A stretch of DNA of 64,000 nucleotides from Lysobacter stagni (GTDB lineage Bacteria > Pseudomonadota > Gammaproteobacteria > Xanthomonadales > Xanthomonadaceae): NCBI RefSeq assembly GCF_030053425.1, contig NZ_JASGBI010000001.1, forward strand, positions 1,682,001 through 1,746,000. Reading direction: 5' to 3'. The first letter of the stretch is position 1, and each line of letters begins with the position of its first letter. Positions 19,002-28,979 of the stretch are shown here, piece by piece. The translations under genes and the position numbers were made by a program. A model generated the notes under the pieces. It was given only the letters and a program-made list of their open reading frames with translations. It was not told the origin of the DNA and did no database searches.

Positions 19002-20367
19002 CCGGCAGCGGCATCGCGACGCCGGCGCTGAAGGTGGACCAGGCCGGCGTGCGCTGCACGTTGCCGAAGCCGTCCAGGCGCAGCTGGCCGGTCGCGCCGT
19101 CCACGCGGCCGTCCGCGCCGGTTGCCAGACGCTGCAGGTACGCGGTGATCTGCCACGCATCGAAGCCGAAGGCGAACAGGCGCGCAGCCGGTCCCTTCGC
19201 GCTGTTGAGCTGCGTGCCCACGATGCTGGCCGGCGGCAGGCCGGCCACGCCGCGCGCGGTCCACACATCGGTGGGGAAGGCGATGCCGTCGAGCACGCGA
19301 TCTTCTTCCGGCTTGCCCGTGCCCGACAGCAACTGCGAGGTCGCCACACGAGGTTTGCCGGCCAGGCCCGCGACCGCGAGCTTGGGCATCAGCAATCGCG
19401 CGCTGCTGCCCTTGACCGCGAGGAACACCGCGTCCACGCCCTTCTGCGCATAAGGGCCGAAATCGGACACACCCTCGCTGGCCACGTCGGTGACCTGCGC
19501 GCCGCGCGCCACCAGGCGCTCGCGCAGGCTGGCGACCGCGCGCTGCTGTGATTCGTCGGTCGCGGCGACCACGAGTACGCGGTGCGCGCCGATGCCGAGC
19601 AGGTGTTCCGCCGCGGCGATACCTTCGTCTTCCGGCGACAGCGAGAAGCTGGCGTTGCCATTCGGCGGCGCGCCGTCGCCGCGATTGAGCGCGAGCACCG
19701 GCACCGGCAACTGTCCCTTGGCGAACAGTGCGTTCACCTCGTCGCGCCCCAACGGGCCCACCACGAAATCGTTGCCTTCCGTGGCCGCGCGGTCGTACGC
19801 CGCGAGCGCACCGCCCGGAGTGCCGGCCGTGTCGTAGAAGCTGACGTCGGGGCGGCGGCGCGTCTCGCCGTAATAGCCGGCGAGGAAACCGTCGCGCACG
19901 GGCGTGGCCGCGACGGCCAGCGTGCCCGACATCGGCAACAGCACCGCCAGCTTCACCGGCGGGCGATAGCCGTCGCTGTCGGCGGCGGGACGCCCGGCCG
20001 CATCGAAATTCCAGCCGGGACGATCGAACGGGCGCGGCAGAGGAAGGCCGCGGCGGAGCAGCGCCTGGCCCGCGTAGTTGTAGAGCGGATCGCCGGCCTT
20101 GAGCAGCGCGGCTTCGCGCGAAAGCGTGGCGTTGTCCAGCGAGGACAGCAGACGTTCGATCTCGCGGTCGTTGTCGCTGCGCGCCGCACCGGTCAGCGCG
20201 GCGCTGGCGCGTGCCTTCTCGCCGGCCTGCACGATGACGGGGTTGTGGCTCTCCTGGGATGTGCCCGTGCGCGAGGTTGTCGTCGTCGCGCAGCCTCCCA
20301 GCAATGCCGCGCTGATCGCGGCTGCAAACATCCAGTTCAACGCCAGTCGGTTCGGGGCAAGGCTCAT
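18985..20367 (-). CDS. lpoA: Penicillin-binding protein activator LpoA (short form)
   Basis: A 460-residue outer-membrane lipoprotein (lipobox LLGGCA, Cys about residue 26) whose main part is the periplasmic-binding-protein-like LppC domain: [74 protein letters not shown]. LpoA activates PBP1A during peptidoglycan synthesis. E. coli LpoA is nearly 680 residues with a large TPR-like N-terminal half. Here only about 100 residues separate the lipid anchor and the LppC domain, so most of that half is missing. It is divergent from rsmI across 74 bp. Confidence 0.88.
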   Translation of the reverse strand: MSLAPNRLALNWMFAAAISAALLGGCATTTTSRTGTSQESHNPVIVQAGEKARASAALTGAARSDNDREIERLLSSLDNATLSREAALLKAGDPLYNYAGQALLRRGLPLPRPFDRPGWNFDAAGRPAADSDGYRPPVKLAVLLPMSGTLAVAATPVRDGFLAGYYGETRRRPDVSFYDTAGTPGGALAAYDRAATEGNDFVVGPLGRDEVNALFAKGQLPVPVLALNRGDGAPPNGNASFSLSPEDEGIAAAEHLLGIGAHRVLVVAATDESQQRAVASLRERLVARGAQVTDVASEGVSDFGPYAQKGVDAVFLAVKGSSARLLMPKLAVAGLAGKPRVATSQLLSGTGKPEEDRVLDGIAFPTDVWTARGVAGLPPASIVGTQLNSAKGPAARLFAFGFDAWQITAYLQRLATGADGRVDGATGQLRLDGFGNVQRTPAWSTFSAGVAMPLPDATRR

Positions 20368-20441
20368 CGGCAGGCAGGCGCCGCGACGCGGCGTTGTGAG
20401 GGACCGGTTAGGATTCTACCCGCCCCCACCGCAGACGCACG

Positions 20442-21293
20442 ATGCACACGTCCCACACAGGCGCCTCGCCCGCACCCGGCACCCTCCATGTCGTCGCCAC
20501 GCCTATCGGCAACCTCGGCGACCTGTCGGCGCGCGCGCTGGAGACGCTGAAGACCGTCCATGCGATCTGCGCCGAGGACACCCGCCACACGCGTCAGCTG
20601 CTGGCCCATTTCGGGCTTGAGCGTCCACTGCTGGCGCTGCACCAGCACAACGAGGACGCCCAGGCGGCGCAGCTGGTCGAACGCCTGCGCGCGGGCGAGT
20701 CGCTCGCGCTGGTGTCGGATGCAGGCACGCCGCTGGTGAGCGATCCCGGATTCCGTCTGGTGCGCGCCGCGCGCGAGGCGGGCATCCGCGTTTCGCCCGT
20801 GCCCGGCGCCTGCGCGGCGATCGGTGCGCTGAGCGTGGCCGGTATTCCCAGCGACCGATTCGTGTTCGAAGGCTTCCTTCCGGCCAAGGCGTCGGCCCGT
20901 CGCGAGCGCCTGACGCGTCTGGCGGCGGAAACGCGCACGCTCATCTTCTACGAGTCGGCGCATCGCATCGAGGAATCCCTGGCCGACCTGGCCAGCGTCT
21001 TCGGCGCATCGCGACGCGCGGTGGTCGCACGCGAACTGACCAAGTTGTTCGAGACGGTTCTCGACGACACCCTCGACGGCCTGCACGCACGCGTCATGGC
21101 CGACCCGAACCAGCGCAAGGGCGAATTTGTCCTGATCGTCGAAGGCGCCGGTGAGGACGCCGACGCCGCCGTGGTCGAGGGCAAGCGGCTCTACGCGAAG
21201 CTCACCGAGTATCTGAAGCCCTCGCAGGCGGCCAAGCTTGCCGCCGAACTCAGCGGCGCACCGCGCAAGGCGCTGTACAACTCCGAGGAGTAG
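20442..21293 (+). CDS. rsmI: 16S rRNA (cytidine1402-2'-O)-methyltransferase RsmI
   Basis: A 283-residue tetrapyrrole-methylase-fold enzyme that methylates the ribose of C1402 in the ribosomal decoding site. The core begins GTLHVVATPIGNLGDLSARAL, with the SAM-site region CAEDTRHTRQLLAHFG, ALVSDAGTPLVSDPGFRLV, SPVPGACAAIGALSVAGI, and IFYESAHRIEESL. The C-terminal LYAKLTEYLKPSQAAKLAAELSGAPRKALY is also typical. A TAGGAT -10-like hexamer at 20409 in the short divergent region with lpoA may be its promoter. RsmH, which modifies the same nucleotide, is encoded about 1.5 kb downstream. Confidence 0.95.
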   Translation: MHTSHTGASPAPGTLHVVATPIGNLGDLSARALETLKTVHAICAEDTRHTRQLLAHFGLERPLLALHQHNEDAQAAQLVERLRAGESLALVSDAGTPLVSDPGFRLVRAAREAGIRVSPVPGACAAIGALSVAGIPSDRFVFEGFLPAKASARRERLTRLAAETRTLIFYESAHRIEESLADLASVFGASRRAVVARELTKLFETVLDDTLDGLHARVMADPNQRKGEFVLIVEGAGEDADAAVVEGKRLYAKLTEYLKPSQAAKLAAELSGAPRKALYNSEE

Positions 21294-21332
21294 CGGGAGT
21301 CCTGTCCACCATCCTAGTGAAAGCTGGGATCC

Positions 21333-21353
21333 CCCCTCCCGGTGGGAGAGGGG
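21333..21353 (+). repeat. CCCTCCC hairpin after rsmI
   Basis: CCCCTCCC (21333-21340), a GGT loop and GGGAGAGGGG (21344-21353) form an imperfect stem with one bulge shortly after the rsmI stop. No U-run follows. It is the same style of hairpin as at 14368 and 38283 and may mark the rsmI 3' end. Confidence 0.4.
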
Positions 21354-21388
21354 CCAAAAGGTGTGGCATCGCGTCGATCCGAGGAATC

Positions 21389-21483
21389 AGCCCCCTTTAG
21401 TAAAGGGGGCGCCGCGGCAGCGGCGGGGAATTGGAGGCCGTGAGTCGGGGCCCGAAGTTTTGCTTCAGCAAAACTTTGGGGGC
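21389..21483 (+). repeat. Dispersed ~95-bp repeat, left copy (inverted relative to 21900-21994)
   Basis: The copy contains the palindrome CCCCCTTTA-g-TAAAGGGGG (21391-21409), a GC-rich middle with GGGGAATTGG, and a second hairpin CCCGAAGTTTTGC (21451-21463) / GCAAAACTTTGGG (21468-21480). The reverse complement of 21900-21994 matches it over the whole length with only scattered differences. It ends about 18 bp before the rnpB -10. Confidence 0.85.
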
Positions 21484-21500
21484 AATTCGCTGCGAAGCAG

Positions 21501-21506
21501 TAGAAT
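21501..21506 (+). promoter_or_regulatory. -10 element of rnpB
   Basis: TAGAAT lies 6 bp before the predicted 5' end of RNase P RNA (21513), ideal spacing for a sigma-70 -10. The region where the -35 should sit overlaps the end of the left repeat and is not a good match. Confidence 0.5.
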
Positions 21507-21512
21507 GCCGAC

Positions 21513-21866
<354 letters not shown>

Positions 21867-21899
21867 GCTCTTTCCTGCCGCGCAGCGGCGGGAAAGAGC
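21867..21899 (+). terminator. rnpB 3' hairpin
   Basis: GCTCTTTCCTGCCG (21867-21880) pairs with CGGCGGGAAAGAGC (21886-21899) over 14 bp with one G-T wobble, immediately after the RNase P RNA 3' end. There is no U-run. A second strong stem (21902-21931) belonging to the right repeat follows directly. Confidence 0.6.
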
Positions 21900-21994
21900 G
21901 CCCCAAGGTTTTGCGCACGCAAAACCTTGGGCCCCGGGCTCGCGCCCACCAATTCCCCGCGGCTGCCGCCGCGCCCCCTTTACTAAAGGGGGCT
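21900..21994 (-). repeat. Dispersed ~95-bp repeat, right copy
   Basis: Inverted relative to 21389-21483. It carries CCCAAGGTTTTGCG (21902-21915) / CGCAAAACCTTGGG (21918-21931) and the palindrome CCCCCTTTA-c-TAAAGGGGG (21974-21992). With the left copy it brackets rnpB in about 600 bp, so the segment could fold or recombine as an invertible unit. Confidence 0.85.
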
Positions 21995-22085
21995 CGCTCC
22001 TCTGGATTGCGTGCGAGGGGCTGGGCGGCGTTAGGGCTTGGGAATCGATCGAGGGATTCCGATCACTTCCGCAAATGGAAGGATT

Positions 22086-22175
22086 GATGCTGCGACGCAG
22101 CATCGGTCCTGGGGCGATCTTTTGTCCTGACAGGACATCCGGCGTACCACCGGGCTCGTCTCAAAATTTGAGACG
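22086..22175. promoter_or_regulatory. Three perfect palindromes upstream of the dcw promoter
   Basis: GATGCTGC-gac-GCAGCATC (22086-22104), TGTCCTG-a-CAGGACA (22123-22137) and CGTCTCAAA-a-TTTGAGACG (22157-22175) lie in 90 bp of lower-GC DNA, 90-200 bp upstream of the mraZ promoter. Their short, odd-centred symmetry looks like binding sites of dimeric regulators rather than terminators. Which proteins bind is unknown. Confidence 0.5.
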
Positions 22176-22265
22176 AAACAAGGGGTAGTGGATAAGTCTT
22201 GAACAAACCTGTGAAGTTCTTCGCAAGTCATTGACGCGACAGGTGAATTTCGCCCCCAAAACTTG

Positions 22266-22294
22266 TTGACAACCCTGTGGGGCCTGCCTAAGGT
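22266..22294 (+). promoter_or_regulatory. Promoter of the dcw cluster (Pmra-like)
   Basis: A perfect -35 TTGACA (22266-22271), a 17-bp spacer and -10 TAAGGT (22289-22294) lie 82 bp before the mraZ ATG. Two TGGG(G/C) motifs, at 22278 and 22294, overlap the spacer and -10. MraZ of other bacteria binds TGGGN repeats, but the 16-bp spacing here differs from the known 10-bp period, so autoregulation is only possible. Confidence 0.65.
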
Positions 22295-22375
22295 GGGCAT
22301 CTGAGGGAAAACCGGGTTTTTTGTGGTTTTCCAGGATCAAGCCGCCCGCCTAGAGGCGGCCCCAACAGGTGCGCA

Positions 22376-22822
22376 ATGTTCCAAGGCGAGACCGCCATCA
22401 CGATCGACGACAAGGGCCGGCTGGCGGTGCCCACCGTCTACCGCGATGTCGTCGCGCGTGAATGCGCCGGTCGCCTGGTCATCACCTACAACCCCTTCGA
22501 GTCCGGCTCGCTGTACCTGTACCCGCAGGCGGCGTGGGAGCGGCTGCGCGACCAGGTCAACGCTTTGCCCAAGGCCAAGGCGGTGAACCGCGCCATGCAG
22601 CTGAAGCTGGTCGGCGCGGCGGCGTTCGTCGAACTCGACGGCAACGGGCGCATCAGCATTCCGGCCAGCCACCGCTCCGCGGTCGGCATCGAGAAGAAGG
22701 CCGTGCTGCTGGGCATGGGCGACAAGTTCGAACTGTGGAGCGAGCAGGCGCACCACGCGCAGATCCGTCAGACGATCTCTGACGAGGATCTGAGCGCGGA
22801 GCTGCTCGACCTGCAGCTGTGA
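22376..22822 (+). CDS. mraZ: Transcriptional regulator MraZ
   Basis: A 148-residue protein with two SpoVT/AbrB-like repeats, each holding the DxxxR signature (DDKGRLAVP at residues 11-19 and DGNGRISIP near 84). MraZ forms ring oligomers that bind TGGG repeats in the mraZ promoter and regulate the division cluster. The length is typical. It is the first gene of the cluster, starting after a 5' leader of roughly 75 bases with an AAAACCGGG...GGTTTTC hairpin-like stretch and a CAGG site. The next gene begins 12 bp after its stop, or overlaps it if an upstream GTG is used. Confidence 0.95.
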   Translation: MFQGETAITIDDKGRLAVPTVYRDVVARECAGRLVITYNPFESGSLYLYPQAAWERLRDQVNALPKAKAVNRAMQLKLVGAAAFVELDGNGRISIPASHRSAVGIEKKAVLLGMGDKFELWSEQAHHAQIRQTISDEDLSAELLDLQL

Positions 22823-22833
22823 CGGTGGGTGGC

Positions 22834-23928
22834 ATGGAGCGCGGCGCGCTTTCCGGCCACCTTCCCGTGATGTACGCGCAGGTGCTGGACGGCCTGAGCG
22901 TGCGCGGGAACGGAACGTACCTGGACGGCACGTTCGGGCGTGGAGGTCACGCGCGCGGCGTGCTGGAACGACTCGGCCCCGGAGGCCGGCTGCTGCTCAT
23001 GGACAAGGATCCCGAAGCGATTGCGGTGGCGATGCGCGATTTCGCGCAGGACGCCCGCGTCGCCGTGTTCCGCGGCAGCTTCGCCGAACTGGCGCACTGG
23101 GACGAGACCGCACACGGTCTGGACGGCGTGCTGTTCGACCTGGGTGTGTCGTCGCCGCAACTGGACGTCGCCGAGCGCGGTTTCAGCTTCGGCAAGGATG
23201 GCCCGCTGGACATGCGCATGGACCCCGACAGCGGCGAGAGCGCCGCGCAGTGGCTCGCGCGTGCCGAAGACCGCGAGATCGCCGATGTCCTGTGGACCTA
23301 CGGCGAGGAGCGCATGAGCCGGAAGATCGCGCGCGCCATCGTCGCCCGTCGCGATGCGCAGCCGCTGGAGCGCACCGCGCAGCTGGCCGACCTGATCGCT
23401 TCGGTGGTGCCGCGCGGCGACCAGAAGATCCATCCGGCCACGCGCAGCTTCCAGGCCATCCGCATCTTCATCAACCGCGAACTGGCCGATCTCGAGACCG
23501 GCCTCGACGCCGCGCTGGCGCGCCTGAAGCCCGGCGGCCGTCTGGCGGTGATCAGCTTCCATTCGCTGGAAGACCGCATCGTCAAGCAGTTCATCGCGCG
23601 CCACAGCAAGGCGCCGCCGGCCAACCGCCGCATGCCGGTGGAAGTGGCCTTCACGCCCGTCCTTCGCGCCATCGGTTCGGCGCAGAAGGCCGAGGCGGAT
23701 GAAACCTCGGCCAATCCGCGTGCCCGCAGTGCGGTGTTGCGCGTGGCGGAAAAGCTGGGAATCGGGAACGGGGAAGCGAGGATCGGATCGGACGACGCCC
23801 ACGAGGCGGCCGTGCAGGCAACGGGCCGCGGAGGCCGACGGGAAGCGAAGGCGTCCAATGAGTCGGTGCTCCATCGATTTTCCCTTCCCCATACCCGATT
23901 CCCGGCTTGGGAGGGCGCGCGACCGTGA
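22834..23928 (+). CDS. rsmH: 16S rRNA (cytosine1402-N4)-methyltransferase RsmH with a repeat-derived C-terminal tail
   Basis: A 364-residue SAM enzyme that makes N4-methylcytidine at 16S position 1402. Core motifs are [72 protein letters not shown] and [14 protein letters not shown]. The canonical protein would end after [12 protein letters not shown] (about residue 308). Here about 57 further residues follow, encoded by an inverted-repeat element (23754-23906), and look unlike a conserved domain. A GTG at 22819 would overlap the mraZ stop. I favour ATG 22834, closer to the family start. Its stop overlaps the GTG of ftsL. Confidence 0.94.
   Translation: MERGALSGHLPVMYAQVLDGLSVRGNGTYLDGTFGRGGHARGVLERLGPGGRLLLMDKDPEAIAVAMRDFAQDARVAVFRGSFAELAHWDETAHGLDGVLFDLGVSSPQLDVAERGFSFGKDGPLDMRMDPDSGESAAQWLARAEDREIADVLWTYGEERMSRKIARAIVARRDAQPLERTAQLADLIASVVPRGDQKIHPATRSFQAIRIFINRELADLETGLDAALARLKPGGRLAVISFHSLEDRIVKQFIARHSKAPPANRRMPVEVAFTPVLRAIGSAQKAEADETSANPRARSAVLRVAEKLGIGNGEARIGSDDAHEAAVQATGRGGRREAKASNESVLHRFSLPHTRFPAWEGARP
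23754..23906. repeat. Inverted-repeat element embedded in the 3' end of rsmH
   Basis: The left end (GCTGGGAATCGGGAACGGGG, continuing AAGCG) is matched in inverted orientation by the right end (CTTCCCCATACCCGATTCCC, continuing GGC). The ~150-bp segment codes for the tail of RsmH and directly precedes the GGGAGGG used by ftsL. It resembles the GGGAATCGGGAAT-type intergenic repeats of xanthomonads. Confidence 0.7.
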
Positions 23929-24194
23929 GCGTCCTGCGTCTGCTGCTGAGCGTGCTGATTGTGGCCAACGTCGTTTCGGCGCTGGCCGTCGTGCAGGCGC
24001 GCCATGAGCACCGGCAGCTGTTCGTGCAGCTGAGCCGGCTCGAGCGCTCGCGCGATGAGCTCAACATCGAATTCGGGCGCCTGCAGCTCGAACAGGCCAC
24101 GTGGGCGGAAAGCAACCGCATCGACCAGGTCGCGCGCGACCGCCTGGGCATGAAGTTCCCCGAAGGCGCGGAAACCGTGGTGATCCGTCCATGA
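23925..24194 (+). CDS. ftsL: Cell division protein FtsL
   Basis: An 89-residue bitopic membrane protein: a very short cytoplasmic end, one transmembrane helix ([20 protein letters not shown]), and a periplasmic coiled coil rich in heptad Leu/hydrophobics ([27 protein letters not shown]), ending AETVVIRP. FtsL forms the FtsQ-FtsB-FtsL complex that activates FtsW/FtsI at the septum. The GTG start overlaps the rsmH stop (GTGA) and has GGGAGGG nine bases upstream, at the edge of the repeat in rsmH. The ftsI ATG overlaps its stop. Confidence 0.9.
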   Translation: MSVLRLLLSVLIVANVVSALAVVQARHEHRQLFVQLSRLERSRDELNIEFGRLQLEQATWAESNRIDQVARDRLGMKFPEGAETVVIRP

Positions 24195-26134
24195 ACGGTC
24201 CGTCGCGGAACACCTCGTCGAAGAACGCACGCCACGGCGGTCGCAGCGGTCCGCTCGATCTCGTGCTCGCGTTGCGCGAGCGCTTCGGCGGCGGTGATCG
24301 CGACCGCGTGGCCGGCAAGGGACGTGGGCGCGCTTCGTTCAATCTGCGCAACCGGCTGATCCTGGTCGGCGGCGCGCTGGGCCTGTGCTCGATCGCGCTG
24401 GTCGGCCGCGCGCTGGACCTGCAGGTCATCAGCAACGACTTCTACCGCCAGCAGGGCGATGCGCGTTCGCTGCGCGAGATCCCGATCCCGACCTCGCGCG
24501 GCATGATCACCGACCGCAATGGCGAGCCGCTCGCGGTATCCACGCCGGTCGAGTCGATCTGGGCCAACCCGCAGGAACTGTTGAAGAACCCGGGCCGCAT
24601 TCCGCAGCTGGCCAAGGCGCTGGGCGTGTCGCCCGACGCGCTGACGCGCAAGCTCGGCCAGCGCGCCGACAAGGAATTCGTCTACCTCAAGCGTCGCATC
24701 AACCCGGACGAAGCCAAGCGCATCCTGGCCTACAAGGTGCCGGGCGTGTTCTCGCAGCGCGAGTTCCGCCGCTTCTACCCGCAGGGCGAGGCGATGGCGC
24801 ACATCCTGGGCTTCACCAACATCGACGACCGCGGGCAGGAAGGCCTGGAGCTGGCCTTCGACGACTGGCTGCGCGGCAAGGCCGGCGCCAAGCGCGTGAT
24901 CCGCGACGGTGCCGGACGCATCGTCGAGAGCGTGGACCTGGTGACGCCGGCCGAGCCCGGCCGCGACCTCACGCTCACCATCGACCGCCGCATCCAGTAC
25001 CTGGCCTCGCGCGAATTGCGCGCCACGCTGGAGCGCACGGGTGCGAGCAGCGGTTCGGTGGTGGTGCTCGACATCGCCAGTGGCGAAGTGCTGGCGATGG
25101 CCAACCTTCCCACCTACAACCCGAATGCGCTGGGCCTGGGCAATCCCGACACGCACCGCAATCGCGCGGTGACCGACGTGATCGAGCCGGGCTCGACGAT
25201 GAAGCCGCTGACCGTCGCCGCAGCACTGGAAGCTGGCGTCATCACGCCGCATTCCACCTTCGACACCAACCCGGGTTGGATGCCGAATGGTCGTTTCCGC
25301 ACGACCGACCACCACAACTACGGTGTGCTCGACACCACCGGCGTGATCACCAAGAGCTCCAACGTCGGCGTGTCGAAGATCGTGGCGCGCGTGCCGAGCC
25401 AGGAGTACTACGAGTTCCTCAAGCGCTTCGGCTATGGCCACAAGACCGAGAGCGGGTTCCCGGGCGAGTCCTCCGGCGTGCTCGCGCCGCCGGCACGCTG
25501 GAGCGGCACGACCAAGCAGACGATGTCCTATGGCTACGGCCTGTCGGCCACGCCGCTGCAGATCGCGCAGGCGTACGCCGCGCTGGGCAACGGCGGCAAG
25601 CTCATCGCGCCGACCTTCGTGAAGGGTGAGCGGCACGAACCCTCGCAGGTGCTCGATCCGGCCATCGCCGGCACGATCATGCGCATGATGCAGACGGTGA
25701 CCGAGCCCGGTGGCACCGCCACGCAGGCCGCGATCCTGGGCTACCACGTCGCCGGCAAGACCGGCACGGCGCGCAAGTTCAACGAGACCGGCGGCTACTC
25801 GCGCCGTTACGTGTCGTTCTTCGCCGGCGTGGTGCCCGTACACAACCCGCGCTTCTCGATGGTCGTGGTCGTCAACGATCCGGATCCGGCCAAGGGCTAC
25901 TACGGCGGCTTCGTGTCGGGGCCGGTGTTCAAGAACGTCATGGAAGGCGCGCTGCGCCTGATGGACGTGGCGCCCGACGACATCGATACGTGGCTGGCCG
26001 CGCAGGCCGAGGCCGAAGCCAAGCGCGTCAAGGCCAACGGCGGCAAGCCGACGGGTGCCGTGTTGCCGGCGGCCACGCAGGCGTCGCTGCCGGTGTCGAC
26101 CGGCGTGGTCGCAAGCCCGGGAGGTGCGCGATGA
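24191..26134 (+). CDS. ftsI: Peptidoglycan D,D-transpeptidase FtsI (PBP3)
   Basis: A 647-residue septal transpeptidase. A basic cytoplasmic N-terminus of about 55 residues precedes one transmembrane segment ([21 protein letters not shown]). The pedestal domain follows ([16 protein letters not shown]), then the penicillin-binding domain with Ser335 in STMK, SSN at 389-391 and KTGT at 523-526. It cross-links peptidoglycan at the division site with FtsW and is a beta-lactam target. The tail beyond residue 610 is Ala/Lys-rich and slightly longer than in E. coli. The start overlaps ftsL (ATGA) and the stop overlaps murE. Confidence 0.96.
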   Translation: MNGPSRNTSSKNARHGGRSGPLDLVLALRERFGGGDRDRVAGKGRGRASFNLRNRLILVGGALGLCSIALVGRALDLQVISNDFYRQQGDARSLREIPIPTSRGMITDRNGEPLAVSTPVESIWANPQELLKNPGRIPQLAKALGVSPDALTRKLGQRADKEFVYLKRRINPDEAKRILAYKVPGVFSQREFRRFYPQGEAMAHILGFTNIDDRGQEGLELAFDDWLRGKAGAKRVIRDGAGRIVESVDLVTPAEPGRDLTLTIDRRIQYLASRELRATLERTGASSGSVVVLDIASGEVLAMANLPTYNPNALGLGNPDTHRNRAVTDVIEPGSTMKPLTVAAALEAGVITPHSTFDTNPGWMPNGRFRTTDHHNYGVLDTTGVITKSSNVGVSKIVARVPSQEYYEFLKRFGYGHKTESGFPGESSGVLAPPARWSGTTKQTMSYGYGLSATPLQIAQAYAALGNGGKLIAPTFVKGERHEPSQVLDPAIAGTIMRMMQTVTEPGGTATQAAILGYHVAGKTGTARKFNETGGYSRRYVSFFAGVVPVHNPRFSMVVVVNDPDPAKGYYGGFVSGPVFKNVMEGALRLMDVAPDDIDTWLAAQAEAEAKRVKANGGKPTGAVLPAATQASLPVSTGVVASPGGAR

Positions 26135-27606
26135 GCCGCCTCATGCCGCTGGCGCAGCTGCTGCCCGACGTCGCCGGCATTCCGCCGGAACTGGTCATCA
26201 CCGGACTCGTCCTCGACAGTCGCGCGGTGCGGCCGGGCAATGCCTTCGTGGCGATCGCCGGCTTCGGCGCGCACGGCCTGAAGTTCGTCGACCAGGCGCG
26301 CGCTGCCGGCGCGGCGGCGATCCTGTTCGAGCCGCCCGCGCCCGACGACCTGCCGGCGCCGACCGATGCGATCGCCGTGCCGGGCCTGCGCTCGCGCCTG
26401 GGCGAAATGGGCGATCAGTTCCATGGCCACGCGACGGAATCGATGACCGTCGTCGGCGTCACCGGCACCAACGGCAAGACCTCGACGGTCCAGTTGCTGA
26501 CGCAGGCCTGGCATGCACGCGGCATCACCAGCGGCAGCGTGGGCACGCTCGGCGCGGGCCTGTTCGGCCACGTCGTGCCCACCGGCTTCACCACGCCGCT
26601 GGTGCTGCAGACGCATGAACTGCTGGCGCAGATGCACGACGAGGGCGCACAGGCCATCGCGATGGAAGCCAGTTCGCACGCGCTCGACCAGGGCCGCGTG
26701 GACGGCGTGCATTTCGACGTGGCCGTGTTCACCAACCTCACGCGCGACCATCTGGACTATCACGGCGACATGGCGACCTACGGCGCAGCCAAGGCGCGCC
26801 TGTTCGCATGGCCCGGCCTGAAGGCCGCCGTCATCAATCTCGACGACGCGTTCGGCCGTGAACTCATCGCCTCGCTACCCGCAGGCGTGCGCGCCGTCGG
26901 CGTGAGCTCGCGCGATGCATCCGACGCGACGTTGCGCGCGACGCACCTGCGCTTCGACAACGCCGGCATCGGCTTCGACCTGGTCGTGAACGGCGAAACA
27001 CACGCCGTGCAATCGCCGCTGCTGGGCCGCTTCAACGTCGACAACCTGCTGGCCGTCGCCGGCGTGCTGTTCGCGCTGGGCGATGCGCCGTCCGTGGTGG
27101 CGAACACGCTGTCGCAGCTGCAGCCCATCCACGGGCGCATGAACCGCCTGGGCGGCGACGGCAAGGCGCCGCTGGTGGTGATCGATTATGCGCACACGCC
27201 CGACGCACTGGAGCAGGCGCTGGCCTCGCTGCGCGCGCACGTGCAGGCGCGCCTGATCTGCGTGTTCGGCTGTGGCGGCGATCGCGACCGCGGCAAGCGC
27301 CCGCAGATGGCCGCGATCGCGGAGCGCCACGCCGATGTGGTCATCGTCACCGACGACAACCCGCGCTTCGAGGACGGCGACGCCATCGTCGCCGACATCA
27401 TGACCGGCTTCGAGCACCCCGCCCGTGTGACGGTGGAGCGCGACCGCGCGGCCGCGATCGCGCGCGCCGTCGGCATCGCCGGGCCCGACGACATCGTGCT
27501 GGTGGCCGGCAAGGGCCACGAGCCTTACCAGGACATCCAGGGCGTGCAGCACCCCTTCGACGATACCCTCATCGCCCGCGCGGCGCTGGAGGGCAAGCAG
27601 CGATGA
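26131..27606 (+). CDS. murE: UDP-MurNAc-L-Ala-D-Glu: meso-diaminopimelate ligase
   Basis: A 491-residue Mur ligase that adds the third stem-peptide residue. The N-terminal uridine-binding domain has [15 protein letters not shown]; the ATP site is [15 protein letters not shown]; the central domain has [12 protein letters not shown] and [13 protein letters not shown]; the C-terminal domain has [10 protein letters not shown] and TDDNPRFED. The DNPR motif is the marker for meso-diaminopimelate specificity, so the cell wall is the Gram-negative A1-gamma type. Start and stop both overlap neighbours (ATGA), consistent with tight translational coupling across the cluster. Confidence 0.96.
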   Translation: MSRLMPLAQLLPDVAGIPPELVITGLVLDSRAVRPGNAFVAIAGFGAHGLKFVDQARAAGAAAILFEPPAPDDLPAPTDAIAVPGLRSRLGEMGDQFHGHATESMTVVGVTGTNGKTSTVQLLTQAWHARGITSGSVGTLGAGLFGHVVPTGFTTPLVLQTHELLAQMHDEGAQAIAMEASSHALDQGRVDGVHFDVAVFTNLTRDHLDYHGDMATYGAAKARLFAWPGLKAAVINLDDAFGRELIASLPAGVRAVGVSSRDASDATLRATHLRFDNAGIGFDLVVNGETHAVQSPLLGRFNVDNLLAVAGVLFALGDAPSVVANTLSQLQPIHGRMNRLGGDGKAPLVVIDYAHTPDALEQALASLRAHVQARLICVFGCGGDRDRGKRPQMAAIAERHADVVIVTDDNPRFEDGDAIVADIMTGFEHPARVTVERDRAAAIARAVGIAGPDDIVLVAGKGHEPYQDIQGVQHPFDDTLIARAALEGKQR

Positions 27607-28979
27607 AGGCGCGCCTGCTCTCCGACATCGCACGCATGGCCGGCGGCCGCCTGCAGGGGCAGGACCGCACGGTCGATGCCATCGCCACCGATACGCGCGC
27701 GCTGCCACAGGGCGGCGCCGCGCTGTTCGTCGCCCTGAAGGGCGAGCGCTTCGATGGGCACGATCACGTGGCGCGCGCCGCGCAGGCCGGCGTTGCCGCG
27801 GCGCTGGTGTCGCGCGAGGTGGTCGATGCGGACATCCCGCAGATCGTCGTGGCCGACACCGAACGCGCGCTGGCCGATTTCGCCGCCGCGGTGCATCGCG
27901 AGCGTGCGCAGACCGTCGTCGCCATCACCGGCAGCAACGGCAAGACCAGCGTGAAGTCGCTGACGCAGTCGATCCTTCAGCAGGTCGGCCCCACGTACGC
28001 CACGCCGGGCAACCGCAACAACGAGATCGGCCTGCCGCTGGCGGTGATCGATGCGCCCGAAGGCGTGCGTTTCGCCATCTACGAGATGGGTGCCGGCAAG
28101 CCGGGCGACATCGCGTACCTCACCGCCATCGCACGTCCCGACGTGTCGGTGGTGAACAACATCGCGCCGGGCCATCTGGAACGCATGGGCAGCCTGCTCG
28201 GCGTGGCCGATACGAAGGCCGCGATCTACGACGCGCTGCCGCCCGAAGGCGTGGCGGTGATCAACGCCGATGACGCGTTCGCGCCGTACTTCGCCGAGCG
28301 CGCGCACGGTCGCCGTCTGGTCCGCTTCGGCCTGGACGCCAGCGCCGACATCACCGCGCGCGACATCGAAGCGCTGGACGAAGGTTCGCGCTTCGTGCTG
28401 GTGGCGCCGCAGGGCGAGGGCAGCATCCAGCTCGCCTTGCCGGGCCGCCACAACGTAAGCAACGCGCTGGCCGCAGCAGCCCTGGCGCTCAACGCCGGCG
28501 CGCCGCTGCGGGCCGTGATCGACGGCTTGAACGCCGCGCGCCCGGTGGCCGGCCGCCTGATCGCGCACCGCCTGGACAACGGCGCGGTGCTGATCGACGA
28601 CAGCTACAACGCCAATCCGGGCTCGCTGGCGGCGGCGATCGACACGCTGGCGGCTGCGCCCGGCGAAGCCTGGCTGGTACTGGGCGACATGCGCGAGCTC
28701 GGCGTCGATGCGCAGGCCATGCATGCCGAGGCCGGCCGCCGTGCGAAGGGCGCGGGCATCCGTCGTCTGTTCACGCTGGGTCCGCACAGCGCCGCGGCGA
28801 CGCAGGCGTTCGGCGAAGGTGCGACGCATTTCGAAACGCACGCGGCCCTGGCCGACGTGCTGCGCACGGAACTGCACGACGGCGTGCGCGTGCTGGTGAA
28901 GGGATCGCGCGGCAGCGCGATGGACAAGATCGTTGCCGCGCTGGTGGGCGCACAAGAAGGGGGCACCCATGCTGCTTGA
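27603..28979 (+). CDS. murF: UDP-MurNAc-tripeptide: D-Ala-D-Ala ligase
   Basis: A 458-residue Mur ligase that adds D-alanyl-D-alanine to complete the pentapeptide precursor. It shows [19 protein letters not shown], the P-loop [66 protein letters not shown] and [10 protein letters not shown]. The last block is especially diagnostic of MurF. The ATG overlaps murE, and its 3' end overlaps the mraY start by 11 bp. Confidence 0.96.
   Translation: MKARLLSDIARMAGGRLQGQDRTVDAIATDTRALPQGGAALFVALKGERFDGHDHVARAAQAGVAAALVSREVVDADIPQIVVADTERALADFAAAVHRERAQTVVAITGSNGKTSVKSLTQSILQQVGPTYATPGNRNNEIGLPLAVIDAPEGVRFAIYEMGAGKPGDIAYLTAIARPDVSVVNNIAPGHLERMGSLLGVADTKAAIYDALPPEGVAVINADDAFAPYFAERAHGRRLVRFGLDASADITARDIEALDEGSRFVLVAPQGEGSIQLALPGRHNVSNALAAAALALNAGAPLRAVIDGLNAARPVAGRLIAHRLDNGAVLIDDSYNANPGSLAAAIDTLAAAPGEAWLVLGDMRELGVDAQAMHAEAGRRAKGAGIRRLFTLGPHSAAATQAFGEGATHFETHAALADVLRTELHDGVRVLVKGSRGSAMDKIVAALVGAQEGGTHAA

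Noticed and set aside
22278..22300. TGGG repeats as MraZ operator
   Set aside because: Only two good motifs, 16 bp apart, not the 10-bp period of known MraZ sites; mentioned only within the promoter entry.
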